In this document: piece after piece, positions 1 through 8,318 of the stretch
Position numbering within the stretch: the first letter of the stretch is position 1
Layout: every line of letters begins with the position of its first letter
NCBI GenBank assembly: GCA_019236485.1
Contig: JAFAIY010000593.1
Coordinates: forward strand, 1-12,810
Direction of reading: 5' to 3'
Source of the DNA: Comamonas sp.
GTDB lineage: Bacteria; Pseudomonadota; Gammaproteobacteria; Burkholderiales; Burkholderiaceae_C
DNA: 12,810 nucleotides
The notes under the pieces: model-generated
The model's input: only the letters and a program-made list of their open reading frames with translations
What the model was told of the DNA's origin: nothing
Database searches by the model: none
Translations under genes and position numbers: made by a program

Positions 1-123
1 CTGGGCGCCTGCGCCGATTCCCCGGTGATGCTGGTGAACGACCGCTGCATGTGCAGCTTCATGAGCAACGAGAAGCTCGACGAGCTGGTGGACGGCCTGC
101 GCGCTGCGGAGGGCAAGGCATGA
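1..123 (+). CDS. nuoE: NADH-quinone oxidoreductase subunit E (NuoE), C-terminal 40 residues only
   Basis: The 3' end of nuoE, cut by the window edge. Reading frame 1 is open from the first base to TGA at 121-123. NuoE is the 24-kDa-type subunit of the NADH-dehydrogenase module and carries the off-pathway [2Fe-2S] cluster N1a. The visible part begins [14 protein letters not shown], which matches the family's CLGAC..APVM..ND segment. The Cys at fragment residue 4 is the expected last cluster ligand, and the preceding ligand lies just before the window. The two later cysteines in DRCMC are not known cluster ligands. The stop overlaps the nuoF start as ATGA, so the two are probably translationally coupled. 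The assignment rests on this motif plus the position directly before nuoF. Confidence 0.93.
   Translation: MGACADSPVMLVNDRCMCSFMSNEKLDELVDGLRAAEGKA
108..113 (+). promoter_or_regulatory. Ribosome binding site of nuoF
   Basis: GGAGGG lies 6 bases before the ATG at 120, inside the nuoE coding sequence. It decides the nuoF start: the reading frame is open back to an ATG at 51, but that upstream part is nuoE read out of frame, and the ATG at 51 has no comparable site. Confidence 0.8.
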
Positions 124-1481
124 GCGATATCATGAACGCTGCAGCCCACTCGGTGCTCAGCAAGTTTGCCTCGAGCGGCGTCGAGACCTGCTTCCACGAC
201 CGCCACATCAACCCGCAGATCTATGCGGGCCTGGACGGCAGCAACTGGTCCATCAAGGACTACGAAGCGCGCGGCGGCTACCAGGCCCTGCGCAAGCTGC
301 TGGGCAAGGACGGCGGCGAAGGCCTGACGCAGGATCAGGTCATCGCGACCATGAAGGAATCCGGTCTGCGCGGCCGCGGCGGCGCGGGCTTTCCCACGGG
401 CCTGAAGTGGAGCTTCATGCCGCGCCAGTTCCCCGGCCAGAAGCACCTGGTGTGCAACTCGGACGAGGGCGAGCCCGGTACCTGCAAGGACCGCGACATC
501 CTGATGTTCAACCCCCATATCGTCATCGAAGGCATGATCATTGCCGCGTATGCGATGGGCATCAGCGTCGGCTACAACTACATCCACGGCGAGATCTTCC
601 AGGTCTACGAGCGCTTCGAGGCGGCTCTGGAAGAGGCCCGTGCGGCCGGCTATCTGGGCGACAACATTCTGGGCAGCAGCTTCAGCTTCCAGCTGCATGC
701 GCACCACGGCTTCGGCGCCTACATCTGCGGCGAGGAAACTGCGCTGCTGGAATCGCTGGAAGGCAAGAAGGGCCAGCCCCGCTTCAAGCCGCCGTTCCCG
801 GCCAGCTTCGGTCTGTATGGCAAGCCCACGACCATCAACAACACCGAAACCTTTGCGGCCGTTCCCTGGATCATCCGCAACGGCGGCCAGGCTTACCTTG
901 AATGCGGCAAGCCCAACAACGGCGGCACCAAGATCTTCTCGGTCAGCGGTGACGTGAACCTGCCCGGCAACTATGAAGTGCCGTTGGGTACGCCTTTCAG
1001 CAAGCTGCTGGAGCTCGCCGGCGGCGTGCGCACCGGCCGCAAGCTCAAGGCCGTGATCCCTGGTGGTTCGTCTTCGCCCGTGCTGCCCGCCGACGTCATC
1101 ATGGAATGCACGATGGACTACGACTCCATCTCCAAGGCCGGCTCCATGCTGGGTTCGGGCGCCGTGATCGTGATGGACGATTCGCGCGACATGGTCGAGA
1201 GCCTGCTGCGCCTGTCCTACTTCTATTCGCACGAGTCCTGCGGCCAGTGCACACCCTGCCGTGAAGGCACGGGCTGGCTGTGGCGCGTGGTGAACCGTAT
1301 TCAGCACGGCCAAGGCCGTCCGGAAGATATCGAGCTGTTGGACTCGGTGTCCGTGAACATCATGGGCCGCACCATCTGTGCGCTCGGCGATGCGGCAGCG
1401 ATGCCGGTGCGCGCCATGATCAAGCACTTCCGCCACGAGTTTGAAGCGAAGATCCAGAACGCTTCCAAGCAGGCTGCATAA
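120..1481 (+). CDS. nuoF: NADH-quinone oxidoreductase subunit F (NuoF), NADH/FMN-binding subunit
   Basis: The 453-residue 51-kDa-type subunit, which oxidises NADH at FMN and passes electrons to [4Fe-4S] cluster N3 at the cytoplasmic tip of complex I. The glycine-rich FMN/NADH motif [10 protein letters not shown] is at about residues 85-95, followed by [15 protein letters not shown] at about 112-124. Further on are the conserved [16 protein letters not shown] segment and a SLBB-type region. Cluster N3 ligands are visible as CGQCTPC (Cys374, 377, 380) and Cys420 in TICALGD. Length is normal (E. coli about 445). The start at 120 is chosen from the GGAGGG site and the ATGA overlap with nuoE. No key residue is missing. 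Start choice is the only uncertainty; MNAAAH at residue 5 is a weaker alternative. Confidence 0.98.
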   Translation: MSDIMNAAAHSVLSKFASSGVETCFHDRHINPQIYAGLDGSNWSIKDYEARGGYQALRKLLGKDGGEGLTQDQVIATMKESGLRGRGGAGFPTGLKWSFMPRQFPGQKHLVCNSDEGEPGTCKDRDILMFNPHIVIEGMIIAAYAMGISVGYNYIHGEIFQVYERFEAALEEARAAGYLGDNILGSSFSFQLHAHHGFGAYICGEETALLESLEGKKGQPRFKPPFPASFGLYGKPTTINNTETFAAVPWIIRNGGQAYLECGKPNNGGTKIFSVSGDVNLPGNYEVPLGTPFSKLLELAGGVRTGRKLKAVIPGGSSSPVLPADVIMECTMDYDSISKAGSMLGSGAVIVMDDSRDMVESLLRLSYFYSHESCGQCTPCREGTGWLWRVVNRIQHGQGRPEDIELLDSVSVNIMGRTICALGDAAAMPVRAMIKHFRHEFEAKIQNASKQAA

Positions 1482-1504
1482 GCGCCTGATCGCGAGACAA
1501 GCAT

Positions 1505-3622
1505 ATGGTTGAAATTGAACTGGACGGAAAAAAGGTGGAGGTCTCGGAAGGCAGCATGGTCATGCATGCTGCCGAGAAGGCCGGCTCCTATATTCCTCAC
1601 TTCTGCTACCACAAGAAGCTCTCCATTGCGGCCAACTGCCGCATGTGCCTTGTGGACGTTGAAAAGGCTCCCAAGCCCATGCCTGCCTGCGCCACGCCCG
1701 TGACGCAAGGCATGATCGTGCGCACCAAGAGCGAAAAGGCCATCAAGGCCCAACAGTCGGTGATGGAGTTTTTGCTCATCAATCACCCGCTGGACTGCCC
1801 CATCTGCGACCAGGGCGGCGAATGCCAGCTGCAGGATCTGGCCGTGGGTTATGGCAGCGGCTCTTCGCGCTACGAAGAAGAAAAGCGCGTGGTGTTCCAC
1901 AAGAATGTGGGTCCGTTGATTTCCATGGAGGAAATGAGCCGCTGCATCCACTGCACCCGTTGCGTGCGCTTCGGCCAGGAAGTGGCCGGCGTGATGGAAC
2001 TGGGCATGATCCACCGCGGCGAGCATTCCGAGATCACCACCGTGGTCGGCGATACCGTGGATTCCGAGCTGTCGGGCAATATGATCGACATCTGCCCCGT
2101 GGGCGCTCTGACCAGCAAGCCTTTCCGCTACAGCGCCCGTACCTGGGAATTGTCGCGCCGCAAGTCGGTCTCGCCGCACGACTCCACAGGTGCCAACCTG
2201 ATCGTGCAGGTCAAGAACCACAAGGTGCTGCGTGTCGTGCCCTTCGAAAACGAAGAGGTCAACGAGTGCTGGATTGCCGACCGCGACCGCTTCTCCTATG
2301 AAGCGCTGAACAGCGACGAACGCCTCACCAAGCCCATGCTCAAGCAGGGTGGCGAGTGGAAGGAAGTCGACTGGCAGACCGCGCTGGAATATGTGGCCAA
2401 CGGCCTGCAGCAGATCAAGAGCGAGCATGGCGCGAACGCCATCGGCGCTCTGGTGAGCCCGCACAGCACGCTGGAAGAGCTGTTCCTGGCCGCCAAGCTG
2501 GTGCGCGGCATCGGCAGCGAAAACATCGACTACCGCCTGCGCAATGCCGAGTTCACGGCCGCCCAGGGCGTGCAGTGGCTGGGTCTGCCCATCGCGGCGC
2601 TGAGCAATCTGCAATCGGCCCTGGTCGTGGGTTCCAACCTGCGCAAGGATCACCCGCTGTTTGCCCAGCGCATCCGCCAGGCTGCCAAGAAGGGCTGCAA
2701 GGTCTTCGCCATCAACGAGCGCGTGTATGACTGGGCTCTGCCCGTCACCGCATCGGTGGTCGCGGCCGCCGACTGGGCCCAGGCTCTGGCCGACGTGGCC
2801 GCCGCCGTGGCCGAGGCCAAGGGCGTGAGCGCTCCCGTCGCGGGCCAGGCCCACGGCGAAGCCAAGGCGATTGCCGCAGCTCTGCTGGCCGGCGAGCAAA
2901 AGGCCGTGTTGCTGGGCAACGCCGCTGCTCACCATGCCCAGGCATCCGCACTGCTGGCCCTGGCCAACTGGATTGCCGAGCAGACCGGTGCCGCCGTCGG
3001 CTACTTGACCGAAGCCGCCAACACCGTGGGCGCGCAATGGGTCAAGGCCATGCCTGCTGGCAGCGGTCTGAATGCGGCTCAAATGATTGACGGTGGCCTG
3101 AAGGCTGCGATCCTGCTGAACAACGAACCCGAGTTCGACAGCGCTGCCGGCAAGGCTGCCGTGGCTGGTCTGAACAAGGCGCAGATGGTGGTGACGTTGA
3201 GCCCGTTCAAGGCCAACCTGGAATTCAGCGACGTGCTGCTGCCCATCGCTCCGTTCACCGAAACCTCCGGCAGCTTCGTGAATGCCGAAGGCCGCGTGCA
3301 GAGCTTCCACGCCGTGGTCAAGCCGCTGGCCGACGCCCGTCCGGCCTGGAAGGTGCTGCGCGTGCTCGCCAATCTGCTGGGCGTCTCGGGTATCGACTAC
3401 GAGACATCGCAGGATGTGCTGGCCGCAGTGGCCGGCAGCGCGACCCAGGTGCCCGCCGCCGTGCTGAGCAATGCCGCCAAGTCTGTGGCCGTCCAGCCCG
3501 CTGCCAGTCAGGCAGCACCGGTGGTGGCCAGCATTTACCAGCTCGACAGCATTGTGCGCCGCGCAACGTCGCTGCAATTGACGGCAGACGCCCGTCAGGT
3601 TCGTGAGGGAGGCGCCGCATGA
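1505..3622 (+). CDS. nuoG: NADH-quinone oxidoreductase subunit G (NuoG), Fe-S subunit lacking N7
   Basis: The 705-residue 75-kDa-type subunit, which carries electrons from NuoF towards NuoI. The N-terminal ferredoxin-like domain has Cys34, 45, 48 and 62 for [2Fe-2S] N1b. [12 protein letters not shown] gives His94, Cys98, 101 and 107 for N5. CIHCTRC (147, 150, 153) plus Cys197 in ICPVG gives N4. The rest, from about residue 215, is the degenerate molybdopterin-oxidoreductase fold, which binds no cofactor in this family. The CxxCxxxCx27C motif of cluster N7, found in E. coli-type NuoG, is absent: Ser223, Asp226, Ala230 and Ala258 sit at those spacings. The protein is shorter than E. coli NuoG (about 900). 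About residues 415-500 are alanine-rich and weakly conserved. It starts 23 bases after nuoF with a modest GAGA site at 1494-1497, and its stop overlaps nuoH. Confidence 0.98.
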   Translation: MVEIELDGKKVEVSEGSMVMHAAEKAGSYIPHFCYHKKLSIAANCRMCLVDVEKAPKPMPACATPVTQGMIVRTKSEKAIKAQQSVMEFLLINHPLDCPICDQGGECQLQDLAVGYGSGSSRYEEEKRVVFHKNVGPLISMEEMSRCIHCTRCVRFGQEVAGVMELGMIHRGEHSEITTVVGDTVDSELSGNMIDICPVGALTSKPFRYSARTWELSRRKSVSPHDSTGANLIVQVKNHKVLRVVPFENEEVNECWIADRDRFSYEALNSDERLTKPMLKQGGEWKEVDWQTALEYVANGLQQIKSEHGANAIGALVSPHSTLEELFLAAKLVRGIGSENIDYRLRNAEFTAAQGVQWLGLPIAALSNLQSALVVGSNLRKDHPLFAQRIRQAAKKGCKVFAINERVYDWALPVTASVVAAADWAQALADVAAAVAEAKGVSAPVAGQAHGEAKAIAAALLAGEQKAVLLGNAAAHHAQASALLALANWIAEQTGAAVGYLTEAANTVGAQWVKAMPAGSGLNAAQMIDGGLKAAILLNNEPEFDSAAGKAAVAGLNKAQMVVTLSPFKANLEFSDVLLPIAPFTETSGSFVNAEGRVQSFHAVVKPLADARPAWKVLRVLANLLGVSGIDYETSQDVLAAVAGSATQVPAAVLSNAAKSVAVQPAASQAAPVVASIYQLDSIVRRATSLQLTADARQVREGGAA
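3605..3612 (+). promoter_or_regulatory. Ribosome binding site of nuoH
   Basis: GAGGGAGG, within the last codons of nuoG, lies 6 bases before the nuoH ATG at 3619. It is the strongest Shine-Dalgarno match in the window, and the ATG overlaps the nuoG TGA as ATGA. Confidence 0.75.
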
Positions 3623-4695
3623 TCGACGCATTGAAAGCCTGGGGCCTGGGCTTGTCCACGGCCCCTTTCTGGACCGACGTGGCTTGGCCCGTGATCTGGA
3701 TTCTGCTGGGCATCGTGGCCATCGTGGCTCCGCTTATGGGTGCCGTGGCTTATCTGACGCTGTGGGAGCGCAAGCTCCTGGGCTTTATGCAGATTCGCCT
3801 GGGTCCCAACCGCGTGGGTCCTGCGGGCCTGCTGCAGCCTCTGGCCGACGGCCTGAAGCTGCTGACCAAGGAACTGATACAGCCCACGGCAGCCGCCAAG
3901 GGCCTGTTCTATGTCGGCCCCGTCATGGCCATCATGCCGGCCCTGGCCGCCTGGGTGGTGATTCCGTTTGCTCCCGATGTGGCGCTGTCCAATGTGAACG
4001 CCGGCCTGCTGCTGCTGATGGCCATCACTTCGATCGAAGTCTATGGCGTGATCATTGCGGGCTGGGCCTCGAACTCCAAGTACGCCTTCCTGGGCGCGCT
4101 GCGTGCCTCGGCACAGATGGTGAGCTACGAAATCGCGCTGGGCTTCTGCTTCCTGGTCGTGATCATGGTGACGGGCAGCATGAATCTGTCGGCCATCGTG
4201 ATGAGCCAGGCCCAGGGCCAGTTCGCCTCCATGGGCGTGAGCATCCTGTCCTGGAACTGGCTGCCGTTGCTGCCCATCTTCATCGTCTACCTGATCTCGG
4301 TCGTGGCCGAAACCAACCGTCACCCGTTTGACGTGGTCGAAGGTGAAGCTGAAATCGTGGCCGGTCACATGGTCGAGTACTCGGGCATGGGCTTTGCGGT
4401 CTTCTTCCTCGCCGAATACGCGAGCATGTGGCTGGTATCCATCCTGGCCGTGATCATGTTCCTGGGCGGCTGGCTGCCTCCGTTCGACTTCCTGGGCTTC
4501 ATCCCGGGCTGGATCTGGCTGGCCATCAAGACCTTCCTCGTGGTGTCGTGCTTCATCTGGATTCGCGCTACCTTCCCGCGCTTCCGTTATGACCAGATCA
4601 TGCGTCTGGGCTGGAAGATCTTCATTCCCGTCACTCTGGTGTGGCTGGTGGTAGTGGGTGCTTGGCTGTACTCGCCCTGGAACATCTGGAAATAA
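3619..4695 (+). CDS. nuoH: NADH-quinone oxidoreductase subunit H (NuoH), quinone-site membrane subunit
   Basis: The 358-residue ND1-type subunit, which forms the membrane part of the quinone chamber and links the redox arm to the proton-pumping arm. The family motif [19 protein letters not shown] begins at about residue 49 and includes Glu50. The conserved charged loop [15 protein letters not shown] runs from Glu231 to Glu245 and carries the acidic residues (Asp238, Glu241, Glu243, Glu245) thought to couple quinone chemistry to proton transfer. Several hydrophobic segments are evident, consistent with the eight helices of the family. Length is normal to slightly long (E. coli 325). The start overlaps the nuoG stop by ATGA and follows a GAGGGAGG site. 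Nothing is broken or unusual. Confidence 0.98.
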   Translation: MIDALKAWGLGLSTAPFWTDVAWPVIWILLGIVAIVAPLMGAVAYLTLWERKLLGFMQIRLGPNRVGPAGLLQPLADGLKLLTKELIQPTAAAKGLFYVGPVMAIMPALAAWVVIPFAPDVALSNVNAGLLLLMAITSIEVYGVIIAGWASNSKYAFLGALRASAQMVSYEIALGFCFLVVIMVTGSMNLSAIVMSQAQGQFASMGVSILSWNWLPLLPIFIVYLISVVAETNRHPFDVVEGEAEIVAGHMVEYSGMGFAVFFLAEYASMWLVSILAVIMFLGGWLPPFDFLGFIPGWIWLAIKTFLVVSCFIWIRATFPRFRYDQIMRLGWKIFIPVTLVWLVVVGAWLYSPWNIWK

Positions 4696-4697
4696 GC

Positions 4698-4701
4698 GGA
4701 G
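4698..4701 (+). promoter_or_regulatory. Ribosome binding site of nuoI
   Basis: GGAG, 5 bases before the ATG at 4707 and just after the nuoH stop. It settles the nuoI start: the frame is open back into nuoH, to an ATG at 4641, but that stretch is nuoH read out of frame. Confidence 0.65.
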
Positions 4702-4706
4702 TACGT

Positions 4707-5216
4707 ATGTCTGCAGTCGCTGCAACTCCTTTCTCCTTCAAGGATTTCCTCAAGAGCTTCATGCTCTGGGAACTGGCCAAGGGCATGGCCCTGACCGGCC
4801 GTTACACCTTCCGTCGCAAGATCACGGTGCAGTTCCCCGAGGAAAAAACCCCTCAGTCGCCACGCTTCCGTGGTCTGCACGCCCTGCGCCGTTATGAAAA
4901 CGGCGAAGAGCGCTGCATTGCCTGCAAGCTGTGCGAAGCCGTGTGCCCGGCCATGGCCATCACCATCGAGTCGGATGTGCGTGACGACGGTTCGCGCCGC
5001 ACCACGCGCTACGACATCGATCTGACCAAGTGCATCTTCTGCGGCTTCTGCGAGGAAAGCTGCCCGGTGGACTCCATCGTGGAGACGCACATCTTCGAAT
5101 ACCACGGCGAAAAGCGCGGTGACCTCTACTTCACCAAGGACATGCTCCTGGCAGTGGGTGACCGTTATGAAGCCGAGATCGCTGCCAACAAGGCGGCAGA
5201 TGCCAAGTACCGCTGA
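4707..5216 (+). CDS. nuoI: NADH-quinone oxidoreductase subunit I (NuoI), 2x[4Fe-4S] subunit
   Basis: The 169-residue 23-kDa-type, 8Fe ferredoxin-like subunit, which carries clusters N6a and N6b between NuoG and NuoB (N2). Both motifs are intact: [12 protein letters not shown] (Cys70, 73, 76, 80) and [12 protein letters not shown] (Cys109, 112, 115, 119). An amphipathic N-terminal segment (about residues 9-35) would lie on the membrane surface, and [15 protein letters not shown] leads into the first cluster. The start at 4707 follows a GGAG site 11 bases after the nuoH stop. Length is typical for proteobacterial NuoI (about 160-180). No anomalies. Confidence 0.97.
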   Translation: MSAVAATPFSFKDFLKSFMLWELAKGMALTGRYTFRRKITVQFPEEKTPQSPRFRGLHALRRYENGEERCIACKLCEAVCPAMAITIESDVRDDGSRRTTRYDIDLTKCIFCGFCEESCPVDSIVETHIFEYHGEKRGDLYFTKDMLLAVGDRYEAEIAANKAADAKYR

Positions 5217-5250
5217 AGCGGCTCCTTGATCACTTGAAAAGATTCGATCC

Positions 5251-5928
5251 ATGGACGCCAAAACTGGTTTTTTCTATCTGTTCTCGGCTGTGCTGCTGTT
5301 TGCAGCCTTCCGCGTGGTCACGGCGCGCAACCCTGTGCATGCCGTGCTCAATCTGATTCTGGCCTTCTCCCAGGCCGCGGCCATCTGGCTGCTGCTCAAG
5401 GCTGAATTCCTCGGCATCGCCCTGGTGCTGGTGTACCTGGGCGCCGTGATGGTGCTGTTCCTGTTCGTGGTGATGATGCTGGACATCCGCATCGACTCGC
5501 TGCGACGCGGCTTCTGGAAGCATTTCCCGTTCGCGGCCCTGATCGGCGTGCTGATCGCCTTCGAAATGGGCATGGTGCTGATGGGCGGCTTCGGCGATAT
5601 CGAAGACGTCAAGGCCGTGGGTGCCACCATGGTCAATGCAGCCGGTCACACCGTTCCTTACTCGAACACCCAGGCCCTGGGCAAGCTGCTGTACACGGAG
5701 TATCTGTACCCCGTGGAAATCGCGGCCGTGATCCTGCTGGTGGCCATGATTGCCGCGATTGCCCTGACGCTGCGCAAGCGCAAGGACAGCAAGGCCATGA
5801 ACCCCGCCGACCAGGTCCGGGTGCGCGCCTCCGACCGCATCCAGCTGGTCAAGGTCGCCCCCACCAAGCCTGCGCAACAACCTGACGCCGAAGTAGCCGC
5901 GGCGCCTGCAGTGGAGACAAAAGCATGA
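5251..5928 (+). CDS. nuoJ: NADH-quinone oxidoreductase subunit J (NuoJ), membrane subunit with C-terminal tail
   Basis: The 225-residue ND6-type membrane subunit, which sits between NuoH/NuoA and NuoK and whose third helix takes part in the coupling conformational change. The family signature [19 protein letters not shown] is at about residues 61-79, with the conserved Tyr62, and Glu52 lies in KAEFLG. About five hydrophobic segments are seen, the last at about 157-173. After the basic stop-transfer RKRK (from residue 175) comes a soluble Ala/Pro/Val-rich tail of about 50 residues, so the protein is longer than E. coli NuoJ (184). It starts 34 bases after nuoI. The upstream sequence has only a weak site (GAAAAG), so this start is slightly less certain than its neighbours. 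Confidence 0.95.
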   Translation: MDAKTGFFYLFSAVLLFAAFRVVTARNPVHAVLNLILAFSQAAAIWLLLKAEFLGIALVLVYLGAVMVLFLFVVMMLDIRIDSLRRGFWKHFPFAALIGVLIAFEMGMVLMGGFGDIEDVKAVGATMVNAAGHTVPYSNTQALGKLLYTEYLYPVEIAAVILLVAMIAAIALTLRKRKDSKAMNPADQVRVRASDRIQLVKVAPTKPAQQPDAEVAAAPAVETKA

Positions 5929-6233
5929 CGCTGACTTTGGGCCACTTCCTGACGCTGGGTGCAATGCTGTTTGCACTCGCCGTGGTTGGCATTTTTCTGA
6001 ACCGCAAGAACCTGATCGTCTTGCTCATGGCCATCGAGCTGATGCTGCTGGCCGTGAACATGAACTTCGTGGCGTTTTCCAGCTATCTGGGCGACATGCA
6101 CGGCCAGGTGTTCGTGTTTTTCATCCTGACGGTGGCCGCTGCTGAATCGGCCATCGGTCTGGCGATCTTGGTGCTGCTGTTCCGTAACAAGAGCAGTATC
6201 AATGCGGAAGATCTCAACGCCCTCAAGGGTTGA
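5925..6233 (+). CDS. nuoK: NADH-quinone oxidoreductase subunit K (NuoK)
   Basis: The 102-residue ND4L-type subunit with three transmembrane helices, part of the proton-translocating membrane arm. The two buried glutamates required for activity in this family are present: Glu38 in [11 protein letters not shown] and Glu74 in [12 protein letters not shown] (E. coli Glu36 and Glu72). Length matches the family (about 100). The ATG overlaps the nuoJ stop as ATGA, with a GGAG site at 5913-5916. Nothing is unusual. Confidence 0.97.
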   Translation: MTLTLGHFLTLGAMLFALAVVGIFLNRKNLIVLLMAIELMLLAVNMNFVAFSSYLGDMHGQVFVFFILTVAAAESAIGLAILVLLFRNKSSINAEDLNALKG

Positions 6234-6262
6234 GTCCGCCGTAACTTGCAAGGTTCTCAAGA

Positions 6263-8302
6263 ATGAGTCAAACCCTTTCTGCATCCATGCTGCTTGCGGT
6301 GCCGCTGGCCCCGCTGGCAGGCTCCGCGCTCGCGGGTATCTGGGGCACCGCCTTCGGTGGCAACAAGATCGGCCGTACCGGCAGCCATTCGCTGACGATT
6401 CTGAGCGTGCTCGTGGCCTTCATCCTGTCGGTCATCGTGTTCCAAAGCGTGATCGTCGACGGTGCCCGCTTCGACCAGGCCATCTACACCTGGATGGAGG
6501 TCGGCGGCCTGAAGATGGAGGTCGGTTTCCTGATCGACTCCCTGACGGCCATGATGATGTGCGTGGTGACCTTTGTGTCGCTGATGGTGCACATCTACAC
6601 CATCGGCTATATGGCCGACGATGACGGTTACGACCGCTTCTTCTCGTACATCTCGCTGTTCACCTTCTCCATGTTGATGCTCGTCATGAGCAACAACCTG
6701 CTGCAGCTGTTCTTCGGCTGGGAAGCCGTGGGCCTGGTGTCCTATCTGCTGATCGGCTTCTACTTCAAGAAGGAATCGGCCATCTTCGCCAACATGAAGG
6801 CCTTCCTGGTCAACCGCGTGGGCGACTTCGGCTTCATCCTCGGCATCGGCCTGATCGCTGCCTACACCGGCACGCTGAGCTACGCGGAAATCTTCGCCAA
6901 GCTGCCCGAGCTGCAGACCGCCGTCATGCCCGGCACGGGCTGGGCCATCGTGACCGTTGCCGCGATCTGCCTGTTCGTGGGCGCCATGGGCAAGTCGGCC
7001 CAGTTCCCGCTGCATGCTTGGCTGCCCGATTCGATGGAAGGCCCGACCCCCATCTCGGCACTGATCCACGCCGCCACCATGGTGACGGCCGGCATCTTCA
7101 TGGTGTCGCGCATGTCGCCGCTGTATGAGCTGTCGGACACGGCGCTGAACTTCATCCTCGTGATCGGCTCCATCACGGCGCTGTTCATGGGTATCCTGGG
7201 CATCATCCAGAACGACATCAAGCGCGTGATCGCGTACTCCACGCTGTCGCAGCTGGGCTACATGACCGTGGCTCTGGGGGTGTCGGCCTACTCGGTGTCC
7301 GTGTTCCACCTTATGACCCACGCCTTCTTCAAGGCCCTGCTGTTCCTCGGCGCAGGTTCGGTGATCATGGGCATGCACCACAATCAGGACATCCGCTGGA
7401 TGGGCGGCGTGCGCAAGTACATGCCCATCACCTGGATCACCTTCCTGCTGGGCAATCTGGCGCTGATCGGCACACCGTTCTTCGCGGGCTTCTACTCCAA
7501 GGACGCCATCATCGAAGCGGTGCAGGCTTCGCATCTGCCCGCGGCCGGCTTTGCCAGCTTTGCGGTGCTGGCCGGCGTGTTCATCACGGCCTTCTACTCC
7601 TTCCGCCTGTACTTCATCGTCTTCCACGGCAAGGAGCGCTACGACCAGAATCCCGATGCGCATCACGATGACCACCATGGTCATGACGACCACCACGGCC
7701 ATGGCCACGATGCCAAGCCCCATGAGTCGCCCGCTGTCGTGTGGGTGCCGCTGGTGCTGCTGGCCATTCCCTCGGTGGTGATCGGCGCCATGGCGCTGGA
7801 CACCATGGTGCTCGGCGACTTCTTCAAGGGTGCGATCTTCATCGACGGTGCCAAGCACCATGCGATGGCTGAGCTGGCCGAAGAGATCCACGGCTGGCTG
7901 CCCATGGCGCTGCACGGCTTCACGGCCGCGCCGTTCTGGCTGGCCCTGGCCGGCGTGCTGGTGTCCTATGTGTTCTACATGGTCAAGCCCGAGATTCCTG
8001 CCGCCATCATGGCCTTCTCCAAGAAGATCGGCCTGTACCAGGTGCTGGACGGCAAGTACGGCGTGGACTGGGTCTACGAGAACATCTTCGCCCGCGGCTC
8101 CCGTGCCTTCGGTACCTTCTTCTGGAAGGTCGGCGATCAGGCCATCATCGATGGCGCCGTCGTCAACGGTTCCTGGAAGCTCATGGCCAAGTTTGGCCAG
8201 TGGGTGCGCGGCCTGCAGTCGGGCTATCTCTATCACTATGCGTTGGTCATGCTGCTGGGTATCGTTGCCCTCATGACGTACTTCGTGTGGCTCAACAAGT
8301 AG
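6263..8302 (+). CDS. nuoL: NADH-quinone oxidoreductase subunit L (NuoL), distal antiporter-like pump with His-rich loop
   Basis: The 679-residue ND5-type subunit at the far end of the membrane arm, with a Mrp-antiporter-like fold and a C-terminal lateral helix. Key residues are visible: Glu154 in FFGWEAVGLVSYL (E. coli Glu144), Lys244 in MGKSAQFPLHAWLPD (E. coli Lys229), and the helix-break segment QNDIKRVIAYSTLSQLGYM. Between two hydrophobic segments, residues 467-487 form a loop with ten His and several Asp. This loop is absent from E. coli NuoL and partly accounts for the extra length (E. coli 613). The start at 6263, 29 bases after nuoK, has a weak AAGG-type site at 6250-6253. The gene is intact. 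Confidence 0.97.
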   Translation: MSQTLSASMLLAVPLAPLAGSALAGIWGTAFGGNKIGRTGSHSLTILSVLVAFILSVIVFQSVIVDGARFDQAIYTWMEVGGLKMEVGFLIDSLTAMMMCVVTFVSLMVHIYTIGYMADDDGYDRFFSYISLFTFSMLMLVMSNNLLQLFFGWEAVGLVSYLLIGFYFKKESAIFANMKAFLVNRVGDFGFILGIGLIAAYTGTLSYAEIFAKLPELQTAVMPGTGWAIVTVAAICLFVGAMGKSAQFPLHAWLPDSMEGPTPISALIHAATMVTAGIFMVSRMSPLYELSDTALNFILVIGSITALFMGILGIIQNDIKRVIAYSTLSQLGYMTVALGVSAYSVSVFHLMTHAFFKALLFLGAGSVIMGMHHNQDIRWMGGVRKYMPITWITFLLGNLALIGTPFFAGFYSKDAIIEAVQASHLPAAGFASFAVLAGVFITAFYSFRLYFIVFHGKERYDQNPDAHHDDHHGHDDHHGHGHDAKPHESPAVVWVPLVLLAIPSVVIGAMALDTMVLGDFFKGAIFIDGAKHHAMAELAEEIHGWLPMALHGFTAAPFWLALAGVLVSYVFYMVKPEIPAAIMAFSKKIGLYQVLDGKYGVDWVYENIFARGSRAFGTFFWKVGDQAIIDGAVVNGSWKLMAKFGQWVRGLQSGYLYHYALVMLLGIVALMTYFVWLNK

Positions 8303-8303
8303 T

Positions 8304-8311
8304 AGGGGAAG
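8304..8311 (+). promoter_or_regulatory. Ribosome binding site of nuoM
   Basis: AGGGGAAG in the 16-base gap after the nuoL stop, 7 bases before the nuoM ATG at 8319. It supports that start. Confidence 0.65.
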
Positions 8312-8318
8312 AACAAAA

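Noticed and set aside
1301..3631. Minus-strand open frame of 776 codons opposite nuoG
   Set aside because: It is an antisense shadow of a strongly GC-biased gene: His/Gln/Gly/Arg-rich translation, no family motifs, no ribosome site, and it exactly opposes a clearly identified nuoG.
3595..4725. Minus-strand open frame of 376 codons opposite nuoH
   Set aside because: Shadow of nuoH with a His/Gln/Asp-rich translation and no motif.
7661..7723. His-rich codon run in nuoL considered as a frameshift or nucleotide repeat artefact
   Set aside because: The reading frame stays open, typical NuoL sequence continues on both sides, and the His codons mix CAC and CAT without an exact nucleotide repeat, so it is a genuine protein segment.
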